The notes: generated from the letters alone by a model not told the origin. Positions 26,214-34,048 are shown, counted from the stretch's first letter. The stretch is 64,000 nucleotides of DNA from CAISIP01 sp963974265 (GCA_963974265.1 CAXBDR010000001.1:7158-71157); one strand, 5' to 3'. A program made the numbers and translations.

Positions 26214-26231
26214 TGGCACTGTAGCGCCAGG
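26214..26231. promoter_or_regulatory. Imperfect 18-bp palindrome upstream of the carnitine operon
   Basis: CTGGCACTGTAGCGCCAG is 14/18 self-complementary (arms CTGGC.CT and AG.GCCAG) and lies 102 bp upstream of the BKACE start. It could be an operator for a dimeric or AraC-type regulator such as the GlxA-type protein at 32994-34028. No clear -35/-10 pair was found next to it. Confidence 0.4.
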
Positions 26232-26410
26232 CCGCGCGGGCCGGGCGACGGTCTACGACGGTTCGTTGACTGGGAGCGACGCGGGTTGGAGGTGCGGAGG
26301 CTGGCTTGGGGAGCACGCAAGCGAAAAGGGCGATCGAGGCGTCTTGCGGCTTTGGTGACGGCCGCAGACCGCACGGCGTTGCCGCGAAGCAGTCATCCGT
26401 CTCCCGACAA

Positions 26411-26728
26411 CTAGATGCCCGACAACACCGCGTCCATCGCGGAGACCAGCGCGCTGGCCTGCGCCCCCACGTTGTCCACGGGTCGCCGCAACACCTTGGC
26501 CGGCAAGGGTGCGGCATAGTGTGCCAGCGCATGCAGGCGCTGGCCCTTGACCATGATGACCGGACACAGCGCGGGCGGCACCTTGCCCATGAACTCCAGC
26601 ATGGCCAACGGCATGGTCAGTCGCGTGGCCAGGGCATCGAGCAGATCGCTCTGGATCACGACCACGTACGGGATCCCGGCAGCCGCACTACTGCTGCTCG
26701 GGTTGGCGAAAACGTCGTACTGGGCCAT
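26411..26728 (-). CDS. CcdB family toxin
   Basis: 105-residue protein matching the CcdB/MazF-fold toxin family, whose F-plasmid member poisons DNA gyrase. The start MAQYDVFAN is the CcdB-type first strand; YVVVIQSDLLDALATRL and VPPALCPVIMVKGQRLHA follow the family pattern, and the C-terminal helix ends in AMDAVLSGI. The last Trp-Gly-Ile residues used by F CcdB on gyrase are replaced by Ser-Gly-Ile. It begins 7 bp after the Phd-like antitoxin stop, so the pair is one operon. Activity cannot be judged from sequence. Confidence 0.85.
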   Translation of the reverse strand: MAQYDVFANPSSSSAAAGIPYVVVIQSDLLDALATRLTMPLAMLEFMGKVPPALCPVIMVKGQRLHALAHYAAPLPAKVLRRPVDNVGAQASALVSAMDAVLSGI

Positions 26729-26735
26729 CGGATGG

Positions 26736-27005
26736 TCACCACGGTCGCATATCGGCACCAGGAATGCCATGCGCTTCGAAGTAGGCATTCTGGGCGGCAA
26801 TCCAGTCGCCAAACTCGGCCTCGAAGGCCTTCTTGCGCGCAGCGCGGCTGGCCTTGTCCTGGTGGGTCCGCAGGGCCTGGTACTGCTCGGCCGAGAGAAT
26901 CACGGTATCGATTTGACCGGCCTTCTCCACAAACACCGGTTCGCGCTTGGCCTGGGCGCAGAGGCTGCCAAAACGATTCTTGGCTTCGGTGGCGGTGACG
27001 CGCAT
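26736..27005 (-). CDS. Phd/YefM-type antitoxin
   Basis: 89-residue antitoxin. The N-terminal MRVTATEAKNRFGSLCAQAK is the Phd/YefM DNA-binding fold; the C-terminal half (KAFEAEFGDWIAAQNAYFEA) is the toxin-binding helix. GGAG lies 6 bp before ATG 27005. It is unusual in that the partner is a CcdB-type toxin, normally paired with CcdA. Three TGGCCA boxes upstream are the likely autoregulatory operator. Confidence 0.88.
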   Translation of the reverse strand: MRVTATEAKNRFGSLCAQAKREPVFVEKAGQIDTVILSAEQYQALRTHQDKASRAARKKAFEAEFGDWIAAQNAYFEAHGIPGADMRPW

Positions 27006-27024
27006 CAGGGACTCCTTCGATGAT

Positions 27025-27050
27025 TGGCCATTTTGGCCATTCTATGGCCA
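27025..27050. promoter_or_regulatory. Three phased TGGCCA boxes, probable toxin-antitoxin operator
   Basis: The palindromic hexamer TGGCCA occurs at 27025-27030, 27034-27039 and 27045-27050, spaced 9 and 11 bp, i.e. about one helical turn. The cluster lies 20-45 bp upstream of the antitoxin start and includes a possible minus-strand -10 (TAGAAT). Phd-type antitoxins bind such short palindromes cooperatively. Confidence 0.6.
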
Positions 27051-27176
27051 TGAAGGTCCGCGCGCAGGACGCGGGCGCACGCCAGCCACGCACGACCCAG
27101 GATCACTGGCAGTTCCAGCAACACCACCGCCAGTTCGCCCAGCAGCGGCACCAGCACCAGCACCCGCGTGCGCAAC

Positions 27177-27292
27177 ACGCCGTGCATGCACTGCGCGTCG
27201 GGCATCACCAGGTCCATTGCCCGCGCCGCGATCGCGGCGCGCATCTGCGGGGAACCGTGGAAGTTCTCACCGACCTGCACCGGATACGCCGG
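27177..27292 (-). pseudogene. Remnant of an enolase-superfamily (mandelate racemase/MLE) gene
   Basis: Reading the minus strand from 27292, about 38 residues match the late barrel of mandelate racemase-type enzymes: PVQVGENFHGSPQM, then AAIAARAMDLVMPDAQ and GV. The conserved glutamate of GEN and the MPD-aspartate segment are recognisable. On both sides the similarity ends abruptly, so this is a short fossil of a gene, not a working protein. An intact distant relative is at 47423-48616. The rest of 27051-27466 holds nothing else I can recognise. Confidence 0.55.
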
Positions 27293-27466
27293 TTGCGCGC
27301 AGCGGCATGGCGACCTGGCTGCTGGTGGCCCGGGGTTGGTGGGCGGACGGCGGCTCGGCCCGGGGTGGTCGGGATCCGTTGCGCGGCTGGCTGCACGACC
27401 GTCGATCGGGAACGACGCTTCATCGACCGGCAGCGAGGTCTGGCGACCCGTGCCTACACTCGGACC

Positions 27467-28213
27467 ATGGGCCTGCCTCCAATCGACGCACCGGCGCACC
27501 ATGCGCTCGTGGCGTATTACCGCAGCGGCGATGCGATGCGCAGCCGCAGCGTCAGCGACGTCGTGTTGACGGGCACGCTCGACATCCCCGCCATCCCGCC
27601 ACGGCTCGCGGCCGATTGGGAGCGGGAGATCATCGGGTCGCAACTGATGCTGGAGCCCGGCGACGTCGCGCCGCTGCCGCTGGCCCGGGCGCGCATGCGC
27701 TGGCCGGATTACCGGCAGTGCGTGCAGGCGGTGTCCGACTGGACACGCGGTTGCGGACTGCCGGACCTGCTGGCCTCCAGCGACATCGCATTGATGGCCT
27801 GCCGCGGCGCGCGTTACCACCACGACGGCGCGCAATATGGTGGCGCCGCCTTCTGCAACCTGTTCGTCAGCGAAGACAAGGGGCTGGACCTGCATTTCCC
27901 GCGCACCGGCCGGCGCATCCCGCTGGCCCGGGGTACGGTGGTGGTCTTCGATACCGGCCAGCCGCATGGCGTCATCGGGCGCAGCAGCCACCGGTTCGAC
28001 CCGGCCGACTTCCCGACGGACGCGGACTGCAGCCAGCTGTTCCTGACCTGGGAGCTTCCCATCGAGAGCACCTGCGTCGGGCAGGCCCTGCGGATCCGTC
28101 ATGACACCGACCCGGCGACTGCGCGGGCACTCGACGAAGAACAGGTCCGACGGGACGGCATGCGCGCCGATGTGGATCCGGCGTCTGGCCAGTGGTGCCG
28201 GACGGTTGCCTGA
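27467..28213 (+). CDS. Hypothetical protein resembling a 2OG-Fe(II) oxygenase
   Basis: 248-residue soluble protein I cannot assign to a named family. The middle reads YHHDGAQYGGAAFCNLF (H118-x-D120) and about 45 residues later GTVVVFDTGQPHGVIG (H167): an HxD...H arrangement with the strand pattern of the double-stranded beta-helix oxygenases. A basic residue for 2-oxoglutarate is possible but not certain. ATG 27467 has no strong ribosome site. Its stop abuts the cyclase fragment at about 28206, so the 3' end may lie at a rearrangement joint. Confidence 0.6.
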   Translation: MGLPPIDAPAHHALVAYYRSGDAMRSRSVSDVVLTGTLDIPAIPPRLAADWEREIIGSQLMLEPGDVAPLPLARARMRWPDYRQCVQAVSDWTRGCGLPDLLASSDIALMACRGARYHHDGAQYGGAAFCNLFVSEDKGLDLHFPRTGRRIPLARGTVVVFDTGQPHGVIGRSSHRFDPADFPTDADCSQLFLTWELPIESTCVGQALRIRHDTDPATARALDEEQVRRDGMRADVDPASGQWCRTVA

Positions 28214-28679
28214 CACCGCCGACCTGTCGGACCCGATCATCGACCACGCCGGCGAGATCTACCAGTACGTGGGCGATGAAATCGTCGTGTCCTGGCCGCT
28301 CGATGCGGGCCTGCGCGACAACAACAACAACTGCATCCGGTGTTTCTTCGCCATGCGGGCTGCGCTGGCGCACCAATCCGGCAAGTACCAACGCATCTAC
28401 GGCCTGGTCCCAACATTCAAGGCGGGCCTGCATTGCGGCAATGTCACGACCGGAGAAATCGGCGTGATCAAGAAAGACATCATCTTCACCGGCGACGTGC
28501 TCAACACGACGGCCCGCGTCCAGGGGCTGTGCAACGCGCTGGGTGTGGACAACCTCGTTTCGGGTCAACTGGTTACCCGACTCGGGCCCGACCCGTCGTT
28601 CCAGCTGCGGGCAATGGGGCCGCATGCGCTGCGTGGACGAGACGAACAGGTGGTTCTGTTCACCCTCGACCCGTCCTGA
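28206..28679 (+). pseudogene. 5'-truncated class III adenylate/guanylate cyclase
   Basis: About 155 residues match the C-terminal part of a class III cyclase catalytic domain: SDPIIDHAGEIYQYVGDEIV (with the second metal Asp), FKAGLHCGNVTTGEIGV and FTGDVLNTTARVQGLC. The first metal-binding Asp, the start of the domain and any N-terminal membrane region are missing. The first codons run straight into the end of the preceding gene, so the 5' part was lost by deletion or recombination. It is not a copy of the intact cyclase at 36618, whose motifs differ. Confidence 0.75.
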
Positions 28680-29007
28680 GCGCCGATGTTCCGCCGCCGG
28701 CTGCGGGGCGAACGTGGGCGGTCATTTCGGTGCAGCGCGAAGTGCAAGGTATGGAACTGGCCCCTCTGGCCGACCCGTGCGCACCCAGACTGCCGCCGTG
28801 ATGGCCGTCGTTGCACAGGTCGTGGACGCTGCCGGGGAAGGCGGAGAACGACCAACTGCGGACATTCGTCGCCAGGCTGAAATCAAATGTACCGACCACA
28901 CCGGCAAACGTGACCTCGCGCTCCTCGGGTACTCCTCGCACGACTGGCTATCATGGAATTTCTGCGGCAAACATCCCGTTTGGCGTCAGAAGTACGGAGT
29001 TCCCAGC
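28680..29007. other. 328-bp gap without a recognisable gene
   Basis: Lies between the cyclase fragment and the VOC gene. Composition changes here: the first part is GC-rich like the host, the last ~100 bp are mixed. A TATCAT hexamer near 28948 could be a -10 for the VOC gene. I see nothing else. Confidence 0.4.
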
Positions 29008-29376
29008 ATGGCCAAGACGACCGAATTTGTGATTGCAACGCCTGTACTCGCATCTCTTGACATCAAACGAAGTGTCGGGTTCTTCTGTTCAAAGCTCGGC
29101 TTCACCAAAATTCACGAAGACCAGGGAACGTACGGAATCGTCTCCAGTGGTTCAGTCAGCATCCACTTTTGGGCATGCGCTGACCGGAAAATTGCCGAAG
29201 CAACAGGATGCAGGGTCGGCGTGCGGGGAATTGAACAGCTCTATGCTCAGTGCGCGAAAGACGGCATAGTTCACCCGAAGGCTCCTCTCAAGAAAGCTCC
29301 TTGGGGAAACCATGAGTTTGCGATTCTTGACCCAGACGGGAACCTTGTCACGTTCTATGAGCCCGCTGATGCCTAA
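29008..29376 (+). CDS. Bleomycin resistance-type VOC (glyoxalase fold) protein
   Basis: 122-residue vicinal-oxygen-chelate protein with a single pair of beta-alpha-beta-beta-beta modules. It begins ATPVLASLDIKRSVGFFCSK and ends EFAILDPDGNLVTFYEP, both typical of bleomycin-binding resistance proteins, which sequester the drug as dimers without catalysis. The GTYGIVSSGSVSIHFW stretch lines the ligand groove in that group. GGAG lies 8 bp upstream of ATG 29008. The lower GC and the lack of functional neighbours suggest acquisition by transfer. The actual ligand is not determinable. Confidence 0.82.
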   Translation: MAKTTEFVIATPVLASLDIKRSVGFFCSKLGFTKIHEDQGTYGIVSSGSVSIHFWACADRKIAEATGCRVGVRGIEQLYAQCAKDGIVHPKAPLKKAPWGNHEFAILDPDGNLVTFYEPADA

Positions 29377-29502
29377 ACACTGATTCGCCCGCATAGGGTT
29401 GCCGGCGTTGACTCGATAGTCGCCGGCACCCAAGTTGTACGCTACAAAACGACCAACACCGGACGTTCACCTTGTTGCTCCATAGCGGCCATTCGGGGCG
29501 TT

Positions 29503-29787
29503 TCAAACAACAGGGGCGCTAGACGCTTTGTGCATGCCATCGAAGTAGATGCCGCCCTTGCATCCCTGGGAGTCCTGCCGGGACCGGTGCTCGACGTGGT
29601 CTTGAGGCCCATTGGGAACCTTTTGGCGGTGTATGCGTACAGCGCCGTGGCAGTGCATGCAGCGTACGTCATTTGCTGCAGCGCCGGCGGTGTCGGAAAC
29701 AGCGACTTCCTTCCAGCGCCACTCGTGCTTTCCGTCAACTAGATTTTCGCGCCTTGCCTCACATCTGAGCATCAGGTCATGTGGCAT
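29503..29787 (-). CDS. Small Cys/His-rich (zinc-ribbon-like) hypothetical protein
   Basis: 94-residue basic protein of unknown function. Features are an early Cys (LRCEARR), a CMHCHG knuckle near the middle and a later QGCKGG cysteine, with several His (VRIHRQKV, QDHVEHRSRQDS). The pattern suggests one zinc site. The middle HRQKVPNGPQDHVEHRSRQDS stretch looks like constrained sequence and resembles small orphan proteins annotated as hypothetical in other proteobacteria, from memory only. ATG 29787 is used; ATG 29772 would remove five residues. It stands alone in the accessory region. Confidence 0.55.
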   Translation of the reverse strand: MPHDLMLRCEARRENLVDGKHEWRWKEVAVSDTAGAAANDVRCMHCHGAVRIHRQKVPNGPQDHVEHRSRQDSQGCKGGIYFDGMHKASSAPVV

Positions 29788-30002
29788 CCGTTGCCCTACA
29801 GACTTTGGGATATTCTGGCACGCGCGAACATTCGCGTATGGGACCCATAGCGGTCATTACCTTCCCGCCCCGGAGTTGCGAGTTAACTGCGACGGCTTGA
29901 CATCTGTCCGAATTCTTGCAGCGCCTGGATGGCCATGCTGGTTCCACAGAAGGCGGCGCAAACGGTGCCGGGCAGTTGAGCGTCCGCGGAATGTAGGCCA
30001 GC

Positions 30003-30680
30003 CTATCGCGCTAAGTACTTGGCATCCCCTGCGACCCAAGCCAAGTGAAGCTCTGCCCCACCACGGCGACCAACTGAAATCAGGCGGTTGGGTTCGGCTA
30101 TGGCTCCGAATAGCGACGCAAACGCAGCGTAGTCGGCGAACCAATTGCTCGTTGGACTGAAGGAGTGGACAAGCATGACTGCGTGAGGAGCGCAGAACCG
30201 CTTGGCTTCGATGATGGCCGACACCGTGCGATGCAGCAGTTGGTATCGCACATTGATTGGCAGCTGAGTGACTAGACCGAGTTCTTCCTGAAGGAAAGAA
30301 AGACGAGCCAGCTTCCCGGCAGAACTATCTAGCAGCCACTCGCCTAGCGTTGGCCCGAAAGGTTCATCGACCTTTCCTTCGACCGCTATGGACACGAGTC
30401 GGTCCGCTGCACGGGCAAGCGCCCATACATCGTTTTGTGACGGGCGCGACCCGCCGGGCAAGGGGACCTGATGCTCAGGAATAGCCAAGAGCAGCTCAAT
30501 GTCCTTGAACTGGGGGCCCGCTCCAAGTACAGCGGCTATTTCGGTCGGAAACCCGGAGGCCTCTTGCCAAGAGTAGGCGAGTGTCTTGGCAGAGTAGCCT
30601 GTACGCCAATGCTTTTGTGGCTCTGCAAGGAATTGAGCCCACTGTTCCGGGCTCGAGGTCGGCATGTAAATGCTTGGCAT
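30003..30680 (-). CDS. DUF6946-like protein with PD-(D/E)XK-type motif
   Basis: 225-residue soluble protein. It matches, from memory, the DUF6946 pattern: VEGKVDEPFGPTLGEWL in the middle, then RYQLLHRTVSAIIEAKRF and VMLVHSFSP. D84, E101 and K103 (IAVEGK after an Asp ~17 residues earlier) have the spacing of a PD-(D/E)XK nuclease core, so a nuclease fold is plausible but unproven. Divergent from the DUF262 gene, 323 bp apart. Composition is poorer in G+C than the host genes, and the whole neighbourhood looks acquired. Confidence 0.65.
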   Translation of the reverse strand: MPSIYMPTSSPEQWAQFLAEPQKHWRTGYSAKTLAYSWQEASGFPTEIAAVLGAGPQFKDIELLLAIPEHQVPLPGGSRPSQNDVWALARAADRLVSIAVEGKVDEPFGPTLGEWLLDSSAGKLARLSFLQEELGLVTQLPINVRYQLLHRTVSAIIEAKRFCAPHAVMLVHSFSPTSNWFADYAAFASLFGAIAEPNRLISVGRRGGAELHLAWVAGDAKYLAR

Positions 30681-31003
30681 GTTGCAATCGGTCCAACTTC
30701 AGGCTCAACGAATGGTGGTTACTTGGCGCGGACAACATTACTGCGCCCATCGCCGCCGCGTTGTACATGGGCGCGGCCAAAATGACATACGGAGAACTCT
30801 AACCCAAGGTACCTGAGGTCGGGAGGGAATCTCTGGCCGAAATCGACCACCAACGGTCGCATGTATCCGGCAGCTTGCTGGCGTGTTGTAGATCTGACCT
30901 ACCCCTGTCCGCAGACATGTTGTCGAAAAGTCGCGGTTCATGGCTTGTGTCGCGAGTTTGTCGCCGCGGTGATAATCAAGAAGGAAAAAGCTCGCCACAA
31001 ATC
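30681..31003. other. 323-bp divergent gap between DUF6946-like and DUF262 genes
   Basis: No gene recognised. Short reading frames here have no ribosome sites or family resemblance. The gap should hold the promoters of both divergent genes, but I find no convincing -35/-10 pair. AAGGAAAAAG near 30979 is far from the DUF262 ATG, so that gene could start upstream of 31004. Confidence 0.4.
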
Positions 31004-32077
31004 ATGCAAAAGCCCAACCGTGCTGCGTACACCGCCTCAGAGTTCCTAGACTGGAGTTCTACGAAGGCGCTAGTCTTGTCGCCGAAGTTCCAACGCCGAG
31101 GGGTTTGGCAACCAGCTGCAAAGGCCTTCTTCATTGATAGCTTGTTGCGCGGAATGCCGGTACCTCCGGTCTACCTGCGAATGAGTCAGTCAAAGACAAA
31201 GGATCGGGTGGTTCGTGAGGTCATCGATGGTCAACAACGGATTGCTGCTGTCGTTGCATATATGCGTGACGAATACAGTCTTTCCGGAACCCTAGTTTCT
31301 GGATGGAAAGGGAAAAAGTTCTCCCAATTGAAAGAAGACGAGCGAGATAAGATACGTGACTACTCGTTTAGCGCGGAGGTATTTTCTAGTCTCACAGACG
31401 AGGAAGTCTTAGAGATATTCTCGAGGCTGAACACCTACGCGATCAAGCTCAACGCTCAAGAGTTAAGGAATGGACGGTACTTTGGGCTGTTCAAGCAGAC
31501 AGCCTATAGACTCGGCTTGGAGCACTTGGAGTTCTGGAGGGTGCACGGCATATTCACTGAGCGTGGAATTGCTCGAATGGAGGAGGCCGAACTTGTCAGC
31601 GAGTTGTTGATCGCAAGCATCGCTGGATTGCAGGACAAGAAGAAGTCAATTGATGGCTTCTACGCGCAGTTCGACGAAAAGTTCCCAGATAGGGATCTCC
31701 ATACCGAGCGGTTCCGCAATGTTCTAGCGGAAATTTCCGACATCGACCATGGTTCATTGAAGGACTCGGAGTTCAATCGCCGACCTCTCTTTTACAGCCT
31801 ATTCACCGCGCTTTATCACCGCATCTACGGTCTTCCCGGTGGAGGAGGTTTGCCGCCACGGAAGAAGACGCCGCTAAGCAACAAGGAGAGGGGGCGACTG
31901 GGTTCGACGATTGTTCTCCTGTCCGACGCGTTGGCGCAGTTCGGCAGTGACGGCGAGGATGCAGAGGAGTTTGACGAGGAACTAAAGTCGTTCGTTGAAG
32001 CGTCGCTACGGCAAACCGACAATATTCGACCACGCTTGGTCAGGTTGACGACGATCTATACGCGCGCGTTTGGTTGA
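31004..32077 (+). CDS. DUF262 (GmrSD N-terminal-like) protein
   Basis: 357-residue cytoplasmic protein with a ParB/Srx-like DUF262 domain. Typical segments are SPKFQRRGVWQPAAKAFFID (20-45), VIDGQQRIAAVVAYM with the DGQQR motif (75-79), and FSRLNTYAIKLNAQELRNG. DUF262 is the N-terminal part of the type IV restriction enzyme GmrSD and of the BrxU and SspE defence proteins, where DGQQR binds nucleotide. The HNH (DUF1524) nuclease half is absent here. Its stop overlaps the next gene's ATG by one base, so the two are coupled, and the missing effector may be supplied by that partner. Start uncertain: no good ribosome site before 31004. Confidence 0.87.
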   Translation: MQKPNRAAYTASEFLDWSSTKALVLSPKFQRRGVWQPAAKAFFIDSLLRGMPVPPVYLRMSQSKTKDRVVREVIDGQQRIAAVVAYMRDEYSLSGTLVSGWKGKKFSQLKEDERDKIRDYSFSAEVFSSLTDEEVLEIFSRLNTYAIKLNAQELRNGRYFGLFKQTAYRLGLEHLEFWRVHGIFTERGIARMEEAELVSELLIASIAGLQDKKKSIDGFYAQFDEKFPDRDLHTERFRNVLAEISDIDHGSLKDSEFNRRPLFYSLFTALYHRIYGLPGGGGLPPRKKTPLSNKERGRLGSTIVLLSDALAQFGSDGEDAEEFDEELKSFVEASLRQTDNIRPRLVRLTTIYTRAFG

Positions 32078-32697
32078 TGCCGAAGTCGACGACGTTCTTG
32101 GTCAGCGACCTCGCTGGCCAACTGCGTGAGGCGCTTGAGATTGCAGAGGCCGCTGAGAGCTCGTCTACGTTCTTGTACACGCGACGGTTGTACGTCTACG
32201 AAGCTTCCTACCTCTTGGCCTTCAGTGCGTGGGAGAACATGCTGGAGCAAAGCTTCTTGCGCTTCATGTGTGGATATCGACAACAGAGCGGCGTGCCGAT
32301 TGCGACTTCGACATGGGTCCGACCCAGAAACCTAGCCGCCGCGATGGCGTTGCTCCTGGGACCAAGTCAGTACAAGCTGTGGCACAACCCTCAGCAAGTA
32401 GTTGCACGTTCGCAACGCTACTTTTCGAACGGTCCGCACGAGACGGTGTTGACTTCAGCCCTTGCGGACATTCAAGACTTCGCGGCAGTTCGTCACTATG
32501 TGGCGCACAGAAGCGCAGACACGGAGCAAAAGTTTCAAGCGGCTGCGCGTCGCTTGTCAGGAGCCAGCGTAGTTGGAGCGCGCGCTGGCAGACTGCTGCG
32601 CAGTTCCACTACTGATAACGTGACCTCGCAACAGGTAACCTGGCTCGAGCGAATTTGCGCCGACCTCGAGCGGTACGCAAGGCAAATTGCCGGATAG
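32077..32697 (+). CDS. HEPN-like protein, partner of the DUF262 gene (MAE_28990-type candidate)
   Basis: 206-residue, mainly helical protein. The N-terminal half has YEASYLLAFSAWENMLEQSF, as in HEPN-like proteins that accompany DUF262 genes. R139 and H144 (RHYVAH) form the R-x4-H motif of HEPN ribonucleases, placed on the expected last long helix. No known name can be given with certainty. ATG 32077 shares its A with the TGA of the DUF262 gene, so expression is tightly linked. Inference: an RNase effector whose activity is controlled by the DUF262 protein. Composition matches the DUF262 gene and differs from the chromosome around it. Confidence 0.72.
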   Translation: MPKSTTFLVSDLAGQLREALEIAEAAESSSTFLYTRRLYVYEASYLLAFSAWENMLEQSFLRFMCGYRQQSGVPIATSTWVRPRNLAAAMALLLGPSQYKLWHNPQQVVARSQRYFSNGPHETVLTSALADIQDFAAVRHYVAHRSADTEQKFQAAARRLSGASVVGARAGRLLRSSTTDNVTSQQVTWLERICADLERYARQIAG

Positions 32698-32993
32698 CGC
32701 TGCCGACCAAGATGGCTGTACCCAATTGAACTCAATGGACATCGCCGAGACGCGGCTTGTCGGCACGCAGCGGTCATTGCGATGAGCCTATGCACGCTTA
32801 TTTTGGAAGCCTGTTAGGTGTACCGACTGAGCAGCGGCTTTGCGGTGAAGAATTCGAGGCATTGAATGTCTGGAAAGGCCCCTGACCTGCTATCCCAACA
32901 ACTCCGTCGAACATCCATTTCGATCCAGACCCCACCCCCCCATTTCCCGCCTCAGCCATCCAATCCCGGACCCACCCACACCCAAGACAACAA

Positions 32994-34028
32994 CTATTCC
33001 TTCGCATGCCCCACCAGCTGCTTGCCCGACACCCCGGAGCGTGTCGGCCCGGCACGCTCTGCCTTCGGACTGCGCCCGAACGCGGTCCGGTAGCTGCGCG
33101 AGAAATGCGATGGCGACTCGAAACCGCAGGCGACGGCGATCGCGGCAATGCCCATGCCCGACTGCTGCAGCAGCGTGCGCGCCTGGGCCAACCGCAGGCC
33201 GCTGTAGAAGCGGTTCGGCGTGTCCGACAGGTGGGCGGCGAACAGCCGCTCGAGCTGGCGCCGCGTGACGCCGACCATGCGTGCCAGGTCATCGCAGGCC
33301 AGCGGATCCTCGATGTGGTTCTGCATCAGCGCGATAACCTGGACCAGTTTGGCGTTATGCACCTGGTAGCGCGTCGTGATCTCCAGCTGCTGGTGGTCCG
33401 ACGCACTGCGGATGCGTCCGAGCACGAACTGCTCCGACACCTGCACGGCGAGATCATGGCCGTGCCGCGCAGCGATACGCGCCAGCATCATGTCGATGGC
33501 CGCCGTGCCGCCAGCGCAGGTGATGCAATGCGCGCCGATCTCGAACAGTTCGCGGCTCAGCACGATGTGCGGAAAACGCTCGGAGAACGCCGCCTGCGCC
33601 TCCCAGTGCAGCGTCACCGGCCCGGCGCCGGCCACACCGGCCTCGGCCAGTACGAAGACACCGGTATCGACAGCCCCCATGGTGGCGCCGGCGCGTTGCG
33701 CCGCGCGCAGCCAGGCACCCAGGGGGGCATCGAAAGCCGCCAGCGGCTCGAACCCGGCCACGACGATGAGCCAGCGCAGCTGCGACGGCGCTTCGCGCGA
33801 CAGGCCAGCGTCGACGTTGAGCGACATGCCGTTGCTGGCCGACACCGCGGCGCCATCGGTCGACAGCAGCTGCCAGCGGTAAGCCCCGTGCTGGAACCGG
33901 TTCGCCACCCGCAGCGGCTCGATGGCAGACACAAAACCCATCATCGAGAAACCCGGCATCAGCAGAAAGTGAACCTGCTCGCCATCGGGCGCGCCGGAGC
34001 GGGCCGTGGCCGGCGATGGGCTTGCCAT
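32994..34028 (-). CDS. GlxA/CdhR-type AraC family transcriptional regulator
   Basis: 344-residue regulator: an N-terminal DJ-1/PfpI (GATase1-like) domain of ~190 residues starting VHFLLMPGFSMMGF, and a C-terminal AraC double HTH with LARMVGVTRRQLERLFAAHL and SPSHFSRSYRTAFGRSP. This is the architecture of CdhR and GbdR, which sense carnitine and betaine derivatives in Pseudomonas. It could therefore regulate the carnitine operon 7 kb away; the accessory region lies between them. It is 20 bp downstream of, and on the same strand as, the class II aldolase gene. Its GATase cysteine is not functional in this subfamily. Confidence 0.88.
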   Translation of the reverse strand: MASPSPATARSGAPDGEQVHFLLMPGFSMMGFVSAIEPLRVANRFQHGAYRWQLLSTDGAAVSASNGMSLNVDAGLSREAPSQLRWLIVVAGFEPLAAFDAPLGAWLRAAQRAGATMGAVDTGVFVLAEAGVAGAGPVTLHWEAQAAFSERFPHIVLSRELFEIGAHCITCAGGTAAIDMMLARIAARHGHDLAVQVSEQFVLGRIRSASDHQQLEITTRYQVHNAKLVQVIALMQNHIEDPLACDDLARMVGVTRRQLERLFAAHLSDTPNRFYSGLRLAQARTLLQQSGMGIAAIAVACGFESPSHFSRSYRTAFGRSPKAERAGPTRSGVSGKQLVGHAKE

Positions 34029-34048
34029 GTAGGTGCGTGCCCGGCCGA

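Noticed and set aside
30681..31003. Small open frames upstream of the DUF262 gene
   Set aside because: Too short, without ribosome sites or recognisable sequence.
32813..32819. GTTAGGT, matching an integron attC core (GTTRRRY), after the HEPN-like gene
   Set aside because: No paired RYYYAAC core or attC-like stem found at the expected distance, and no integrase in the window.
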